From the NCBI RefSeq assembly GCF_012911865.1, contig NZ_JAAXYH010000001.1, positions 310,001 through 374,000 on the forward strand: DNA of 64,000 nt, written 5' to 3'. A program made the translations under genes and the position numbers. The stretch comes from Shewanella salipaludis (GTDB lineage: Bacteria > Pseudomonadota > Gammaproteobacteria > Enterobacterales > Shewanellaceae). Below the pieces are notes generated by a model. It saw only the letters and a list, made by a program, of their open reading frames with translations, searched no databases and was not told where the DNA came from. Below are positions 6,771 to 15,027 of this stretch, in pieces (position 1 is the first letter of the stretch; each line of letters begins with the position of its first letter).

Positions 6771-7336
6771 GAGCGCATGCGCGATACATTGATGAGCACG
6801 CCCAAGGCTGCAACCTAGCATCTATCGGCAGCATTATGACGGTAGCGTCAGTCGGCCGGCCAGTCTCTGCTGAGTCAGGTCACACGAGAAAGGCAAAACC
6901 GGAGGCCATGGCTACCGCAGGACGCCATGGTTATTGCATGGCATCTGGATTTTTAACAATCAGCGGTTAAGGCATTTTTGTCGGCAAGCTGTGAAGGCGG
7001 CCTGCAACAGGGCGGCTGCGTGGCGGGACAAAGACGTGGGGGGATTGGCAGTTTTGTTGGTTATCTTCCCTGAATCTGTGTCCTTGGCCTTATGTCTGCG
7101 GACGCCGGCCGCACACAACCGGGATCAAGATTACAGAAATAACAGTGGCTTAACAAGTAGTGGCGTGGAGATAGAGCATGAGAGCTGGGATATGGAGAGT
7201 TGGGACGGAGAGTTGGGACATATATGGTCACCTTGGGTTGGACTTTGATGCCACATGGGACACAAGTACAGGCATTGTCACGTCAGGGACCGTTGGCGGC
7301 AGGGAGAGCATCGCAGAGTTTAGCTGTGTGTGCTCA
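6771..7336. other. Stretch without a recognised gene
   Basis: Short open frames exist on both strands but none has a recognisable family, signal or convincing ribosome site. Visible features are one GCGCATGCGC motif (6773-6782) and a 13-bp tandem unit GGAGAGTTGGGAC repeated twice near 7195-7220. The GC content is higher than in the cassettes. It is probably decayed DNA between the integron and the MocR gene. Confidence 0.6.
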
Positions 7337-7425
7337 GCACCTTGGCGATAAAGCCGGAGTCGCGGTCGACGTCCTTGGCCTTGAGTCTGTCGACCAGGAC
7401 GGCGCTGCTTCCTTTGATGTCTTCA
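7337..7425 (-). pseudogene. Aminotransferase 3' fragment with internal deletion
   Basis: On the minus strand this reads AVLVDRLKAKDVDRD, then FIAKVL. In the intact aminotransferase (13837-15027) these are two separate places, near residue 335 and at the C-terminal AKVL end. The about 50 residues between them are missing. A shared hexamer GGCGAT occurs at both deletion ends in the intact gene, suggesting a microhomology-mediated deletion. It lies directly downstream of the MocR gene. Confidence 0.75.
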
Positions 7426-7446
7426 GCAATGCAGAGGTACTTGGGG

Positions 7447-8817
7447 TTAACCCATGATATCTCGTAAGCGAATAGCCAATGCCCGGCATTCTTCTTCGGT
7501 GCCGATATTGGTAAAGCTGAGAATTAAACTCGGGTGAACGGGTCTCGATGACCACTGGGATAACCCCTGGGCAAACAGGCCTGCCTGCATCATCTTATCG
7601 GCGAGCTCAGCATCAACAATATTTGGATCGGTAAGCCTTACCAGCATGTGCATGCCACCGGGTTGGGGTTCAATCGAGACCTTGGCACCCAACACTTGCT
7701 TAAAGACTCTGGCGGTTAATTCCCGGCGTTCACGATAGAGTTTTCTCATACGCTGAATATGCCGGGAAAAGTGACCTTCCTGCATAAAGGCCTGCACGCA
7801 AGCTTGAGTTAATCCAGATACATTGCCGCCATAGAGTTCGGAGCATTGCTCAAATGCCGGGATTTGGCTTTTTGGCACCACTATATAAGCCATGCGCAAA
7901 CCGGGAAACAGCACCTTACTGAAGGTGCCCGAATAGATAACCCTGTCCTGTGTATCCAAACTTTTTAATGCAGGCAGTGGCTGCCCTGTGTGTCGGTATT
8001 CGCCGTCATAGTCGTCTTCAATGATCCAGCTTTGGTTGTGCTCGGCCCAATCGAGTAATACCTGCCGGCGTTGAAGTGATAAGGACACGCAGGTTGGGCT
8101 CTGGTGCGCCGGCGTCACTATCACGGCAGTGGCCTGGGTGTTCGGCGGCAGATTGATGCCTTCGCCATCGACAGCTATCGGCACAATATTGACGTTATGA
8201 TTGGCGAGGATTTTCCGGGTCAGGGGGTAACCTGGATCTTCCACTGCGACCTTGGCTTGTGGCCTGAGCAGTACATGGGCTATCCAGTTAATGGAATGGA
8301 CATATCCGGAGGTGATAAACACTTGGGAGGGCTCACATTGAACCCCACGGGCAAGTTGCAAATACTGGGCTATGGCGATTCTGAGTTGCGGGCTGCCATA
8401 AACGGAAGGATAAGTCAGATCATCAAGGTTGATGTTGCGGGCACACCTTGCCGCCATCCTTGCCCAGGCTTGCCTGGGAAAAGCATCCAACGCCGGAATA
8501 CCCAATTGAAAGGGGAGGACGACGGAGGTTTCTACTTCAGTGTCAAAGCCGGGTTGACGTGTGCTTACCTGACTGGGTTTGAGCTTGGAGGGTTCGAACA
8601 AGTGCTGACTGACCAAGGTGCCGGCTTGGCCTCTAGACTCAATGTAGCCTTCGGCTTTCAAGATGGCATAACCTTCCTCTACCGTGCCGCGGGCGACGCC
8701 CATTTCCTTGGCCAGGGTACGGGCCGAGGGGAGCCGCTCTCCGGGCTTGAGTATCCCTTGCATAATTGCCGTATGAATTCGTTGATAGACTTGCTTATAG
8801 GCCAAGACTTTAGTCAT
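7447..8817 (-). CDS. MocR-type transcriptional regulator (GntR winged helix plus aminotransferase domain)
   Basis: The 456-aa protein has a GntR winged-helix domain at about residues 5-75 (LKPGERLPSARTLAKEMGVARGTV). A type-I fold PLP-binding aminotransferase-like domain follows at about 105-450. The PLP-lysine region is VIYSGTFSKVLFPGLRMAY, and upstream elements IIEDDYDGEYRH and VTPAHQSPT match the family. MocR proteins sense amines, amino acids or vitamin B6 through PLP and usually regulate a divergent gene. Here the divergent neighbour is a small frame at 8992 and then a thioredoxin-like gene. GGAG lies 8 nt before the ATG. A decayed copy of its 3' end lies at 13299-13605. The target cannot be inferred with certainty; PdxR, GabR and others share this architecture. 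Confidence 0.9.
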   Translation of the reverse strand: MTKVLAYKQVYQRIHTAIMQGILKPGERLPSARTLAKEMGVARGTVEEGYAILKAEGYIESRGQAGTLVSQHLFEPSKLKPSQVSTRQPGFDTEVETSVVLPFQLGIPALDAFPRQAWARMAARCARNINLDDLTYPSVYGSPQLRIAIAQYLQLARGVQCEPSQVFITSGYVHSINWIAHVLLRPQAKVAVEDPGYPLTRKILANHNVNIVPIAVDGEGINLPPNTQATAVIVTPAHQSPTCVSLSLQRRQVLLDWAEHNQSWIIEDDYDGEYRHTGQPLPALKSLDTQDRVIYSGTFSKVLFPGLRMAYIVVPKSQIPAFEQCSELYGGNVSGLTQACVQAFMQEGHFSRHIQRMRKLYRERRELTARVFKQVLGAKVSIEPQPGGMHMLVRLTDPNIVDAELADKMMQAGLFAQGLSQWSSRPVHPSLILSFTNIGTEEECRALAIRLRDIMG

Positions 8818-8878
8818 TTATCTGCTCCCGGGCCCAAGGTATGAGCGACATGCATCTGTCGCTGTGGTTTATAAGAAT

Positions 8879-8895
8879 GGTCTATAAAAATAGTC
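8879..8895. promoter_or_regulatory. Possible MocR operator in the divergent promoter region
   Basis: GGTCTATAAAAATAGTC, 62 nt upstream of the MocR start, is an imperfect inverted repeat (GTCTAT/ATAGTC, one mismatch) in the AT-rich divergent region. Autoregulatory sites of MocR proteins often lie in such positions. The assignment is inference. Confidence 0.35.
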
Positions 8896-8991
8896 AATTT
8901 ATGGATCTTATTGTGAGCCATGGCTATTTGTATCATATCGGCGCAAAGGGTGAAACCGGTACATGCCAGTGCTTATCTGTAGGGTGAAAAT

Positions 8992-9108
8992 ATGAACGTT
9001 TTAGTGATCAACTGCAGCCCGCAACAGCCAGCCTCCTCAACCTCTAAAGTTTTTACTCTTTCAGTTTTTATTCTTGCAGTAAAAATCACGATAGGAAAAT
9101 TGTTATGA
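8992..9108 (+). CDS. 38-aa frame, possibly a truncated flavodoxin-fold oxidoreductase N-terminus
   Basis: An AGGGTG ribosome site lies 6 nt before the ATG. The first residues, MNVLVINCSP, followed by Ser/Thr residues, are what one sees at the start of FMN-dependent NAD(P)H:quinone or azo-reductases (beta strand and phosphate loop). After about 18 residues the sequence becomes hydrophobic and unlike that family. Its TGA overlaps the ATG of the thioredoxin-like gene, so it may survive as a leader that couples translation. It is either a gene remnant divergent from MocR or a small peptide gene. Confidence 0.45.
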   Translation: MNVLVINCSPQQPASSTSKVFTLSVFILAVKITIGKLL

Positions 9109-10172
9109 AGACAGGCTTTAACACCTTGTTAAAAACGCCATTGATCGCATTTTTATGTTTATTGACCTTGGCTCAAGTTGCCCACGGCGCGGACGATGAC
9201 TATTCGGCCGAGGGGGAACGAAGAGCAAAATCGGCAGGGGAGTCTTTAGTGGGGACGCCGGCCCCTCAAATGCAGTTCCAAACCCTTGATGGCAGGACCA
9301 TAGATCTTGCCGAGCTTTATGGTAAAAAGCCGGTTTATATTAAATTCTGGGCAACCTGGTGTGTACCCTGCCGTGAACAAATGCCTGGCTTCGAAGATAT
9401 CAATAAGAAATATGCTGACAAGATCCAAGTGATCGCGGTGAACACAGGGATCAGCGATTCCGTAACATCCGTCACCGAGTTCAGCAAGAAAATGGGATTG
9501 TCCATGCCCATTACCATAGACGATGGCAAGCTGGCTCGTGCGTTTCATTTGCGTGTTACCCCTCAACATTTGCTGATTGATAAAAATGGTAAATTTGCCT
9601 ATTTCGGCCATAGGGATGATACAGAGTTCCATCAGGCTCTGGATAAGGTTATCGCCGAAAAAGCCAGTGGCAAGCCTTTAGCCAATCCGACCTTTGTCGC
9701 TAAGGATTCAGGCTATAACCTGGGTGATACAGTGCCGGAGCTTGCTTTCTCAACCATAGATGAAAAGCCGCTCAAGTTTACATTTAATACCGACGGCAGT
9801 AAAAAACTGGCCCTGGTGTTCTTCGGCCCTTGGTGTGAATGGTATTTGGAGAAAACGGAGCCCAAGACCTCGCTGGCCTGTACTCAAGTGCGTGAGCTGC
9901 TTGAGCAAAAATCCCAAGCGGCCTCGGTGCAATGGGTGACGGTATCGACCAATTTATGGTCATCGGTTGCCGAGCTTGATGACTACCGTAAAAGCTATGG
10001 CACCAGCATGCCAATAGTGTTCGATAAGGAAGGGGACTTATTCAAGCAATTTGGTGTTAATCAAGTGCCGAGCATTACCTTAATCGATGCCGACGGTAAG
10101 GTTAGCCTGAAATCTTCGATTCAGGATGAGGATTTCGATGCCGCCTTACACGCAATTTCAACATTGAAATAA
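9105..10172 (+). CDS. Two-domain periplasmic thioredoxin-like (TlpA/ResA-type) protein
   Basis: A signal peptide (about residues 1-29, ending AHG-A) leads into a first TlpA-like domain at about 42-190. It has the redox motif WCVPC (Cys86/Cys89 approximately) and the cis-proline region RVTPQHLLID. A second thioredoxin-fold domain at about 205-355 keeps the shape (ALVFFGPWCEW, NQVPSITLIDADG), but its CxxC is reduced to a single Cys (WCEW). The N-terminal domain should be the active thiol-disulfide enzyme, and the second may bind a partner. The gene lies 29 bp upstream of the DsbD/ScsB-like gene on the same strand; that membrane protein is the likely electron donor. The substrate is unknown. Confidence 0.85.
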   Translation: MKTGFNTLLKTPLIAFLCLLTLAQVAHGADDDYSAEGERRAKSAGESLVGTPAPQMQFQTLDGRTIDLAELYGKKPVYIKFWATWCVPCREQMPGFEDINKKYADKIQVIAVNTGISDSVTSVTEFSKKMGLSMPITIDDGKLARAFHLRVTPQHLLIDKNGKFAYFGHRDDTEFHQALDKVIAEKASGKPLANPTFVAKDSGYNLGDTVPELAFSTIDEKPLKFTFNTDGSKKLALVFFGPWCEWYLEKTEPKTSLACTQVRELLEQKSQAASVQWVTVSTNLWSSVAELDDYRKSYGTSMPIVFDKEGDLFKQFGVNQVPSITLIDADGKVSLKSSIQDEDFDAALHAISTLK

Positions 10173-10201
10173 GCCCGCCATCTTGAAACCAAAGGTTAAA
10201 C

Positions 10202-12277
10202 ATGAAGCAGTTAATTAAGTTTGTTGCCGGGTTGATTATCCTGATAAGTTCATTGCAGGTCATTGCCGATGAGGTTAATGAAAAGCAGCACCTGATTGCC
10301 ATTTCCATGATGCTGGCGTCCGGAAAGACGGTCACAGGCACCCGGGAATTGGCCATCACCATGAGGCCACAAAAGGGCTGGCATGGGTATTGGCTGAATC
10401 CGGGAGATGCAGGTTTCCCAACACGTTTCAATTGGCAGCTGCCAAAGGGTGTGACGATAGGAGAGGTGCAATACCCGGCCCCGAGTCGGCTGGTGACCCG
10501 TGATATCATGAATTACATTTATCACGGCGAATATACCTTGCTTGCACCTGTCACCGTCGATAACAGCATCGCCGTTGGCACTTCGCTGCCCATAACACTC
10601 GATATCGGCTATCTGGTGTGTGATCCCACCAGTTGTTTACCAGAGCAACAAATTATCACGCAACACTTCACCCTGGGTGATGCCAAGGTTGGGCTGGATG
10701 AGCAGCAGCAATTTAGCCAATGGCGGCAAATGTTGCCCAGGCCATTGGCTGTTAATGGCCGGTTTGCAATCGAAGACAAGGTATTCAGGCTTGCTTTGCC
10801 GCTGCCCGCCTCGGTCGATAGCAGTGATGCGCATATCTACCCCATCGTCAATAATACCTTGGTAAACAATGCCAAGCAGACACTGACCCATGAAGGCGAT
10901 GTGCTTAGTATGCAGACTCAAGCGGGCGATGCGTCGGTGGCACTGTTTCAGGGTGTCTTGGTGTTGAGCGATGGTACGGCACTGAGCTTCGATGCCCATA
11001 AAACTGACGCCAGCGCCTTTGCCGCGCCATCGATAAAGGAACAGCACTCCGGCAGTCAGGGCAGCTGGTCCCCCAGTGTCACTGTGGTGGGTATCACGGC
11101 TTTTTTCGGCGCGGTTTTAGGCGGCTTATTGCTTAACGTCATGCCCTGCGTGTTCCCTATCCTGAGCCTGAAGATCTTGAGCCTGTCACACTCAGGCTCG
11201 GAGAAAGACGCCAGAATGGGCTCGGTTGCCTATACCTTGGGTGCCGTGTTGGTCAGTGTCTGCTTGGGCGGTGTGATATTGGGTCTCAGAGCCTGGGGGC
11301 ATCAAGTCGGCTGGGCATTCCAGTTGCAAAGCCCCGCCGTGATTGCCGGCTTGATCCTCTTGATGAGCGCAATCGGGTTTAACTTGGCGGGCTTATTCGA
11401 AATAGGGACATTAACCTCAGGCTCCAGATTGCAAGATCAGAAAGGTCCCATGGGGGATTTCTGGACCGGGGTGCTAGCGGCATTCATCGCTACCCCCTGT
11501 ACCGGCCCCTTCATGGCGACGGCCTTAGGCGCAGCCCTGGTATTACCGACGGCGGTGGCATTCATGATTTTTGCCGGTTTGGGTTTCGGCATGGCCTTGC
11601 CGTTTCTGTTGGTGGGTTATATCCCGGCATTACGTACGTGCTTGCCCAAGCCCGGGGCCTGGATGGTCACCGCAAGGCGGATCCTCGCTTTGCCCATGTT
11701 CATTACTGCGTTAGGCCTGGTGTGGATTCTGATGCGTCAATCAAACGATGCTTATGTCTTGTCTGTGCTTGCAGCCACCATGTTATCCACCTTTGGTCTG
11801 TGGCTTACCGGTCTGTGGCAACACTCGCAGCATAAAGGCAAGTGGTGGCCGGGCTTGTTATTGACCCTATTGCCTCTGCTGGCCCTCATTTACTGGGTTC
11901 CACAGGCGAATACGGCTCCACAGCATGGGCCGGAAGATGCCTCGGAAGTGACTGTCTTTAATAAGGAACAGCTCAAATTGTTAGCTGCGCAACAGGATGT
12001 GTTTGTGTATTTTACGGCCGACTGGTGTTTAACCTGCAAGGTGAATGAGCAAACATCGATAGCGCGCCAAGAAGTCAAAGCGGCGTTTAAACAACACAAT
12101 GTCGCGACCCTGATTGGCGATTGGACCCGGGGTGACAGCCGGATCACCGAGTTCTTGGCACAACATCAGCGTTCGGGTGTCCCTTTGTACTTGTGGTACA
12201 AAAAGGGCACAGATGAGCCCATAGTGCTGCCGCAGATCTTGTCACCCTCGATACTGATCGACCTGGCCGAAAGCTAG
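10202..12277 (+). CDS. DsbD/ScsB-family membrane thiol-disulfide reductase
   Basis: This 691-aa protein moves electrons from cytoplasmic thioredoxin to periplasmic thiol proteins. After a signal peptide (about 1-22), the N-terminal periplasmic domain carries two Cys in VCDPTSC (about 140 and 145), as in ScsB/DsbD alpha domains. A multi-helix membrane core from about 295 to 590 contains the paired Cys of VMPCVFP and ATPCTGPF. The C-terminal thioredoxin domain has ADWCLTC (about 609-612). All three redox centres are present. The N-domain with MRPQKGWHGYWLNPGDAG looks more like ScsB-type than E. coli DsbD. It probably serves the upstream thioredoxin-like protein. Confidence 0.88.
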   Translation: MKQLIKFVAGLIILISSLQVIADEVNEKQHLIAISMMLASGKTVTGTRELAITMRPQKGWHGYWLNPGDAGFPTRFNWQLPKGVTIGEVQYPAPSRLVTRDIMNYIYHGEYTLLAPVTVDNSIAVGTSLPITLDIGYLVCDPTSCLPEQQIITQHFTLGDAKVGLDEQQQFSQWRQMLPRPLAVNGRFAIEDKVFRLALPLPASVDSSDAHIYPIVNNTLVNNAKQTLTHEGDVLSMQTQAGDASVALFQGVLVLSDGTALSFDAHKTDASAFAAPSIKEQHSGSQGSWSPSVTVVGITAFFGAVLGGLLLNVMPCVFPILSLKILSLSHSGSEKDARMGSVAYTLGAVLVSVCLGGVILGLRAWGHQVGWAFQLQSPAVIAGLILLMSAIGFNLAGLFEIGTLTSGSRLQDQKGPMGDFWTGVLAAFIATPCTGPFMATALGAALVLPTAVAFMIFAGLGFGMALPFLLVGYIPALRTCLPKPGAWMVTARRILALPMFITALGLVWILMRQSNDAYVLSVLAATMLSTFGLWLTGLWQHSQHKGKWWPGLLLTLLPLLALIYWVPQANTAPQHGPEDASEVTVFNKEQLKLLAAQQDVFVYFTADWCLTCKVNEQTSIARQEVKAAFKQHNVATLIGDWTRGDSRITEFLAQHQRSGVPLYLWYKKGTDEPIVLPQILSPSILIDLAES

Positions 12278-12478
12278 CCACAGGCGGGGGGATCTTGGGT
12301 ACTGCATGCTGACAGTGAGACTTTAGCTGTTTCAACACCTTGAGCCAGAACAGCACTTTAAAATGGGGAAATGCCAAGAAGCTGGCTGAGTTGCACTACC
12401 TTAAGCGACCGTCACAGCGGGTGCTCGCACTCATTTTCACAATGCTGATTTTCACTGTGCTGATTTTCCGCTACAGAC

Positions 12479-12510
12479 AAAAAAGCGAATGCCGGGGCAT
12501 TCGCTTTTTT
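12479..12510. terminator. Bidirectional rho-independent terminator, duplicated copy
   Basis: A GCGAATGCC / GGCATTCGC stem with a 2-nt loop is flanked by A6 on the left and T6 on the right. The same hairpin occurs at 13713-13744 beside the intact aminotransferase. This copy sits beside the decayed aminotransferase 3' fragment and now also follows the DsbD-like gene. Confidence 0.9.
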
Positions 12511-12529
12511 TATGTTTTAAACCTGAACG

Positions 12530-12612
12530 CTTACAGCACCTTGGCGATGGATTCTGCCAGGTAGTCGACGTTCGCTTCGCTGATCCCGGCGATGCGGCTG
12601 GAGGTGACCATA
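12530..12612 (-). pseudogene. Aminotransferase C-terminal fragment
   Basis: On the minus strand this reads SSRIAGISEANVDYLAES, then IAKVL and a TAA stop. It matches the last about 28 residues of the intact aminotransferase except for a 6-nt deletion (SI of SRISIAG lost). The duplicated terminator at 12479-12510 accompanies it, so gene end and terminator were copied together. Confidence 0.85.
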
Positions 12613-12770
12613 TATGTCCCACTCATTGCCTATCACATTGAATTTAAAATTGTTACTTGGTTGACGCTTAGGTAGGAAGGTTATGGCTCCCGAAGTGAAG
12701 GGCTCAGGCATTCTGATAAAATTACTCAATTTGGAGTACTATATTGCAATCGCACTGATTGTAGATTCCC

Positions 12771-13061
12771 ATGACTATTCCCATTAAAAATTTAACCAAC
12801 CCTGAAATTTCTTGTTCAAATTGTCAGGCTTGTTGCTGTCGTTTAGAGGTGATGCTCATTACTGACACAGGCGTTCCTGAGCAGCATATCGCTTTCGATG
12901 AACGAGGTGGTGAAACCATGTTGCGCCTAGACGATGGTTGGTGCTCCGCGTTAGACAGAGAAACGTTGATGTGTACCATTTATGAAAATCGACCTTGGAT
13001 TTGTCGAGAATTTGCAATGGGTTCATACGAATGTCGCGATGAAAGGAAAGAGTTGATGTGA
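12771..13061 (+). CDS. YkgJ-family cysteine-cluster protein
   Basis: A small protein (96 aa) with the cysteine pattern of the YkgJ/UPF0153 family, thought to bind zinc or an iron-sulfur cluster. CSNCQACCCR lies at about residues 15-24, WCSALD at about 62, MCTIYENRPWICREF at about 71-85, and a last Cys at about 92. The biochemical role of the family is unproven. The gene is somewhat AT-rich compared with the core genes. It sits between duplicated fragments of the aminotransferase and MocR genes, so it probably arrived with, or was bracketed by, the rearrangement. Confidence 0.85.
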   Translation: MTIPIKNLTNPEISCSNCQACCCRLEVMLITDTGVPEQHIAFDERGGETMLRLDDGWCSALDRETLMCTIYENRPWICREFAMGSYECRDERKELM

Positions 13062-13298
13062 GTTTGGTGGCATTAACTTTCAATTTAAATTAATTGGTTG
13101 TCAGCTATGATGACCATGGTTTGCTGCTCAAGCCGACGGCGAACTTGTGCCTATGTAGTAGACACCAACGTAGACACCAACATAGTTAGATAGCTGTGTC
13201 ACATATTGCTGAGATCTAGGTTACGCATAGTCACCCAAACTCTTTAGGGCAAGACCTATTCATCATAGGGGAGCTGACACTTATCCATGACATTTTTT

Positions 13299-13605
13299 AA
13301 GCGAAGAGCAATTCCCGGCATGCTTCTTCGGTGCCGATATTGGTAAAGCTGAGAATTAAGCTCGGGTGAACGGGTCTTGATGACCACTGAGATAACCTCT
13401 GGGCAAACAGGCCTGCACCATCTTATTGGCGAGTTCGGCATCAACAATACTTGGATCGATAAGTTTTACCAGCATGTGCATGCCGCCAGGTTGGGCTTCA
13501 ATAGAGATCTTGGCACCTGACACTTGGTTAAAGACTCTGGCGGTTAATTCCCGGCGTTCACGATAGAGTGTTCTCATACGCTGAATATGCCGGGAAGGTG
13601 ACTAG
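13299..13605 (-). pseudogene. MocR regulator 3' fragment
   Basis: This segment is a diverged copy of about 7470-7790, the C-terminal coding part of the MocR gene. One readable stretch gives RERRELTARVFNQVSGAKIS, then QPGGMHMLVKLIDPSIVDAE. Small deletions, including 6 nt near 13418, and a frameshift break it. It ends where the sequence becomes unrelated near 13605. It sits just downstream of the intact aminotransferase. Confidence 0.88.
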
Positions 13606-13712
13606 GGTGAGAGATCGTGGCGTGCCAAAATGAGTGCTCGCACCTGTCCGATAGACTTGGCCTTTCCCGGGGCTTTGCTTGGAAATATTGTCCACAATGT
13701 GCAAGTGTGGAC

Positions 13713-13744
13713 AAAAAAGCGAATGCCTGGGCATTCGCTTTTTT
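13713..13744. terminator. Bidirectional rho-independent terminator downstream of the aminotransferase
   Basis: The stem GCGAATGCC / GGCATTCGC has a 2-nt loop and is flanked by A6 and T6. It lies about 95 bp downstream of the aminotransferase stop on the minus strand. Between them is a 7-bp tandem (ACAATTT, three units, about 13769-13791). It is nearly identical to 12479-12510. Confidence 0.9.
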
Positions 13745-13836
13745 ATTCCAGTCGACCTCAGTGCTTAAGGCTCACAATTTACAATTTACAATTTACAACT
13801 TACCACTTTCAGTGCCCAGCACTGAGTCTTGTGCGC

Positions 13837-15027
13837 TTAGAGTACCTTGGCGATGGACTCTGCCAGGTAATCCACGTTGGCTTCGCTGATGCCGGCGATG
13901 CTGATGCGGCTGGAACCTACCATGTAGACGCTGAACTCGCTCTGCAGTCTGGCGACCTGCTCTGGATTGACGCCGAGGAAGGAGAACATACCTTTCTGGC
14001 GGGCGATGAAGCTGAAGTCGCGGTCGACGCCCTTGGCCTTGAGTCTGTCGACCAGCATGGCGCGGTTGCCGTTGATGCGATCGCGCATGACCTTGAGCTC
14101 GTCCAGCCATTCCTGTTTCAGTTCGGCCGAGCCAAGGATGGTTTCCACTATCGCCGCACCATGGGCCGGTGGCATGGAGTAGATGCAACGCACCACATAC
14201 AGCAGCACCGACAGGGCCACGTTGGCCGTGGCACTGTCTCTGGCTATGATGGAGCAGGCGCCGATACGCTCACGGTAGAGGCCGAAGTTTTTCGAGCAGG
14301 AGCTGCAGAGGATCATGTTGTCGACGGCCGCCGCCATCTTGCGCACCCCATAGGCATCTTCATCCACGCCGTCGCCGAAGCCCTGATAGGCCATGTCGAT
14401 GAGCGGGGTGAAGCCCTGCTGGCGGGTGACTTCTACGACCTTATCCCACTGCTCCGTGGACAGATCCATGCCGCTGGGGTTATGGCAGCAGGCATGCAGC
14501 AACACCACGTCATCGGCGCCTATCTGCGTCAGGGTGGCCAGCATCTCGTCGAACTTGAGGCTCTTGCTGTCGTAATCATAGTAAGGGTAGGTCTTGACCT
14601 TGATGCCCGCCGCTTCGAACAGCCCGGTATGGTTGGCCCAGGTCGGATCGCTGACCCAGAGCACGGCATTGGGATTGCAACGTTTGATGAAGTCGGCGGC
14701 GACCCTCAATGCGCCCGTGCCGCCCGGGGTAGATACGGTGCGGATGCGGTTGGCCAGCAGGGCGGGATGATCAGTGCCGAAGGCCAGCTGGGTCATCAAC
14801 TCGTTGAAGGCGGCCGAGCCGGTAGGGCCTATGTAGACCTTGGTGTCTTCGGTATCCAGGCGGTATTGTTCGGCTTTCTTGACGCAACTGAGGATAGGCG
14901 TGTGGCCCTGGGGATCTTTATAGACACCGACGCCTAAATCCACCTTGTTGGGGTGACTGTCTTCGCGGTACTTGGTCAACAAACCCAGAATGGGATCTGC
15001 AGGCATAGCGGTTAGGGTGTTAAACAT
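13837..15027 (-). CDS. Aspartate/aromatic amino acid aminotransferase
   Basis: A 396-aa class-I PLP aminotransferase of the AspC/TyrB subgroup, which exchanges amino groups between aspartate or aromatic amino acids and 2-oxoglutarate in the cytoplasm. VDLGVGVYKD is near residue 29, HNPSGMDL (substrate and cofactor contacts) near 182, SCSKNFGLYRERIG carries the PLP lysine at about 246, and SSRISIAGI near the C-terminus carries the carboxylate-binding Arg. Length is standard. It is divergent from aroA; adjacency to a shikimate-pathway gene fits a role in aromatic amino acid metabolism, but AspC-like specificity is possible. Decayed copies of its 3' end lie at 7337-7425 and 12530-12612. Confidence 0.92.
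   Translation of the reverse strand: MFNTLTAMPADPILGLLTKYREDSHPNKVDLGVGVYKDPQGHTPILSCVKKAEQYRLDTEDTKVYIGPTGSAAFNELMTQLAFGTDHPALLANRIRTVSTPGGTGALRVAADFIKRCNPNAVLWVSDPTWANHTGLFEAAGIKVKTYPYYDYDSKSLKFDEMLATLTQIGADDVVLLHACCHNPSGMDLSTEQWDKVVEVTRQQGFTPLIDMAYQGFGDGVDEDAYGVRKMAAAVDNMILCSSCSKNFGLYRERIGACSIIARDSATANVALSVLLYVVRCIYSMPPAHGAAIVETILGSAELKQEWLDELKVMRDRINGNRAMLVDRLKAKGVDRDFSFIARQKGMFSFLGVNPEQVARLQSEFSVYMVGSSRISIAGISEANVDYLAESIAKVL

Noticed and set aside
6771..7336. Search for the missing catalytic half of intI
   Set aside because: No His-x-x-Arg or Tyr motif in any frame on either strand fitted a tyrosine recombinase, so I treat the stretch as unassigned.
7200..7457. 85-codon plus-strand frame ending at 7457
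   Set aside because: It runs antisense through the decayed aminotransferase fragment and into the MocR gene end, so the apparent protein (VAVDVLGLESVDQ) is the mirror frame of the aminotransferase.
13630..14937. 435-codon plus-strand open frame opposite the aminotransferase
   Set aside because: It is the antisense shadow of a well-supported PLP enzyme gene; it has no recognisable motifs and its composition follows the complementary frame of a GC-rich gene.
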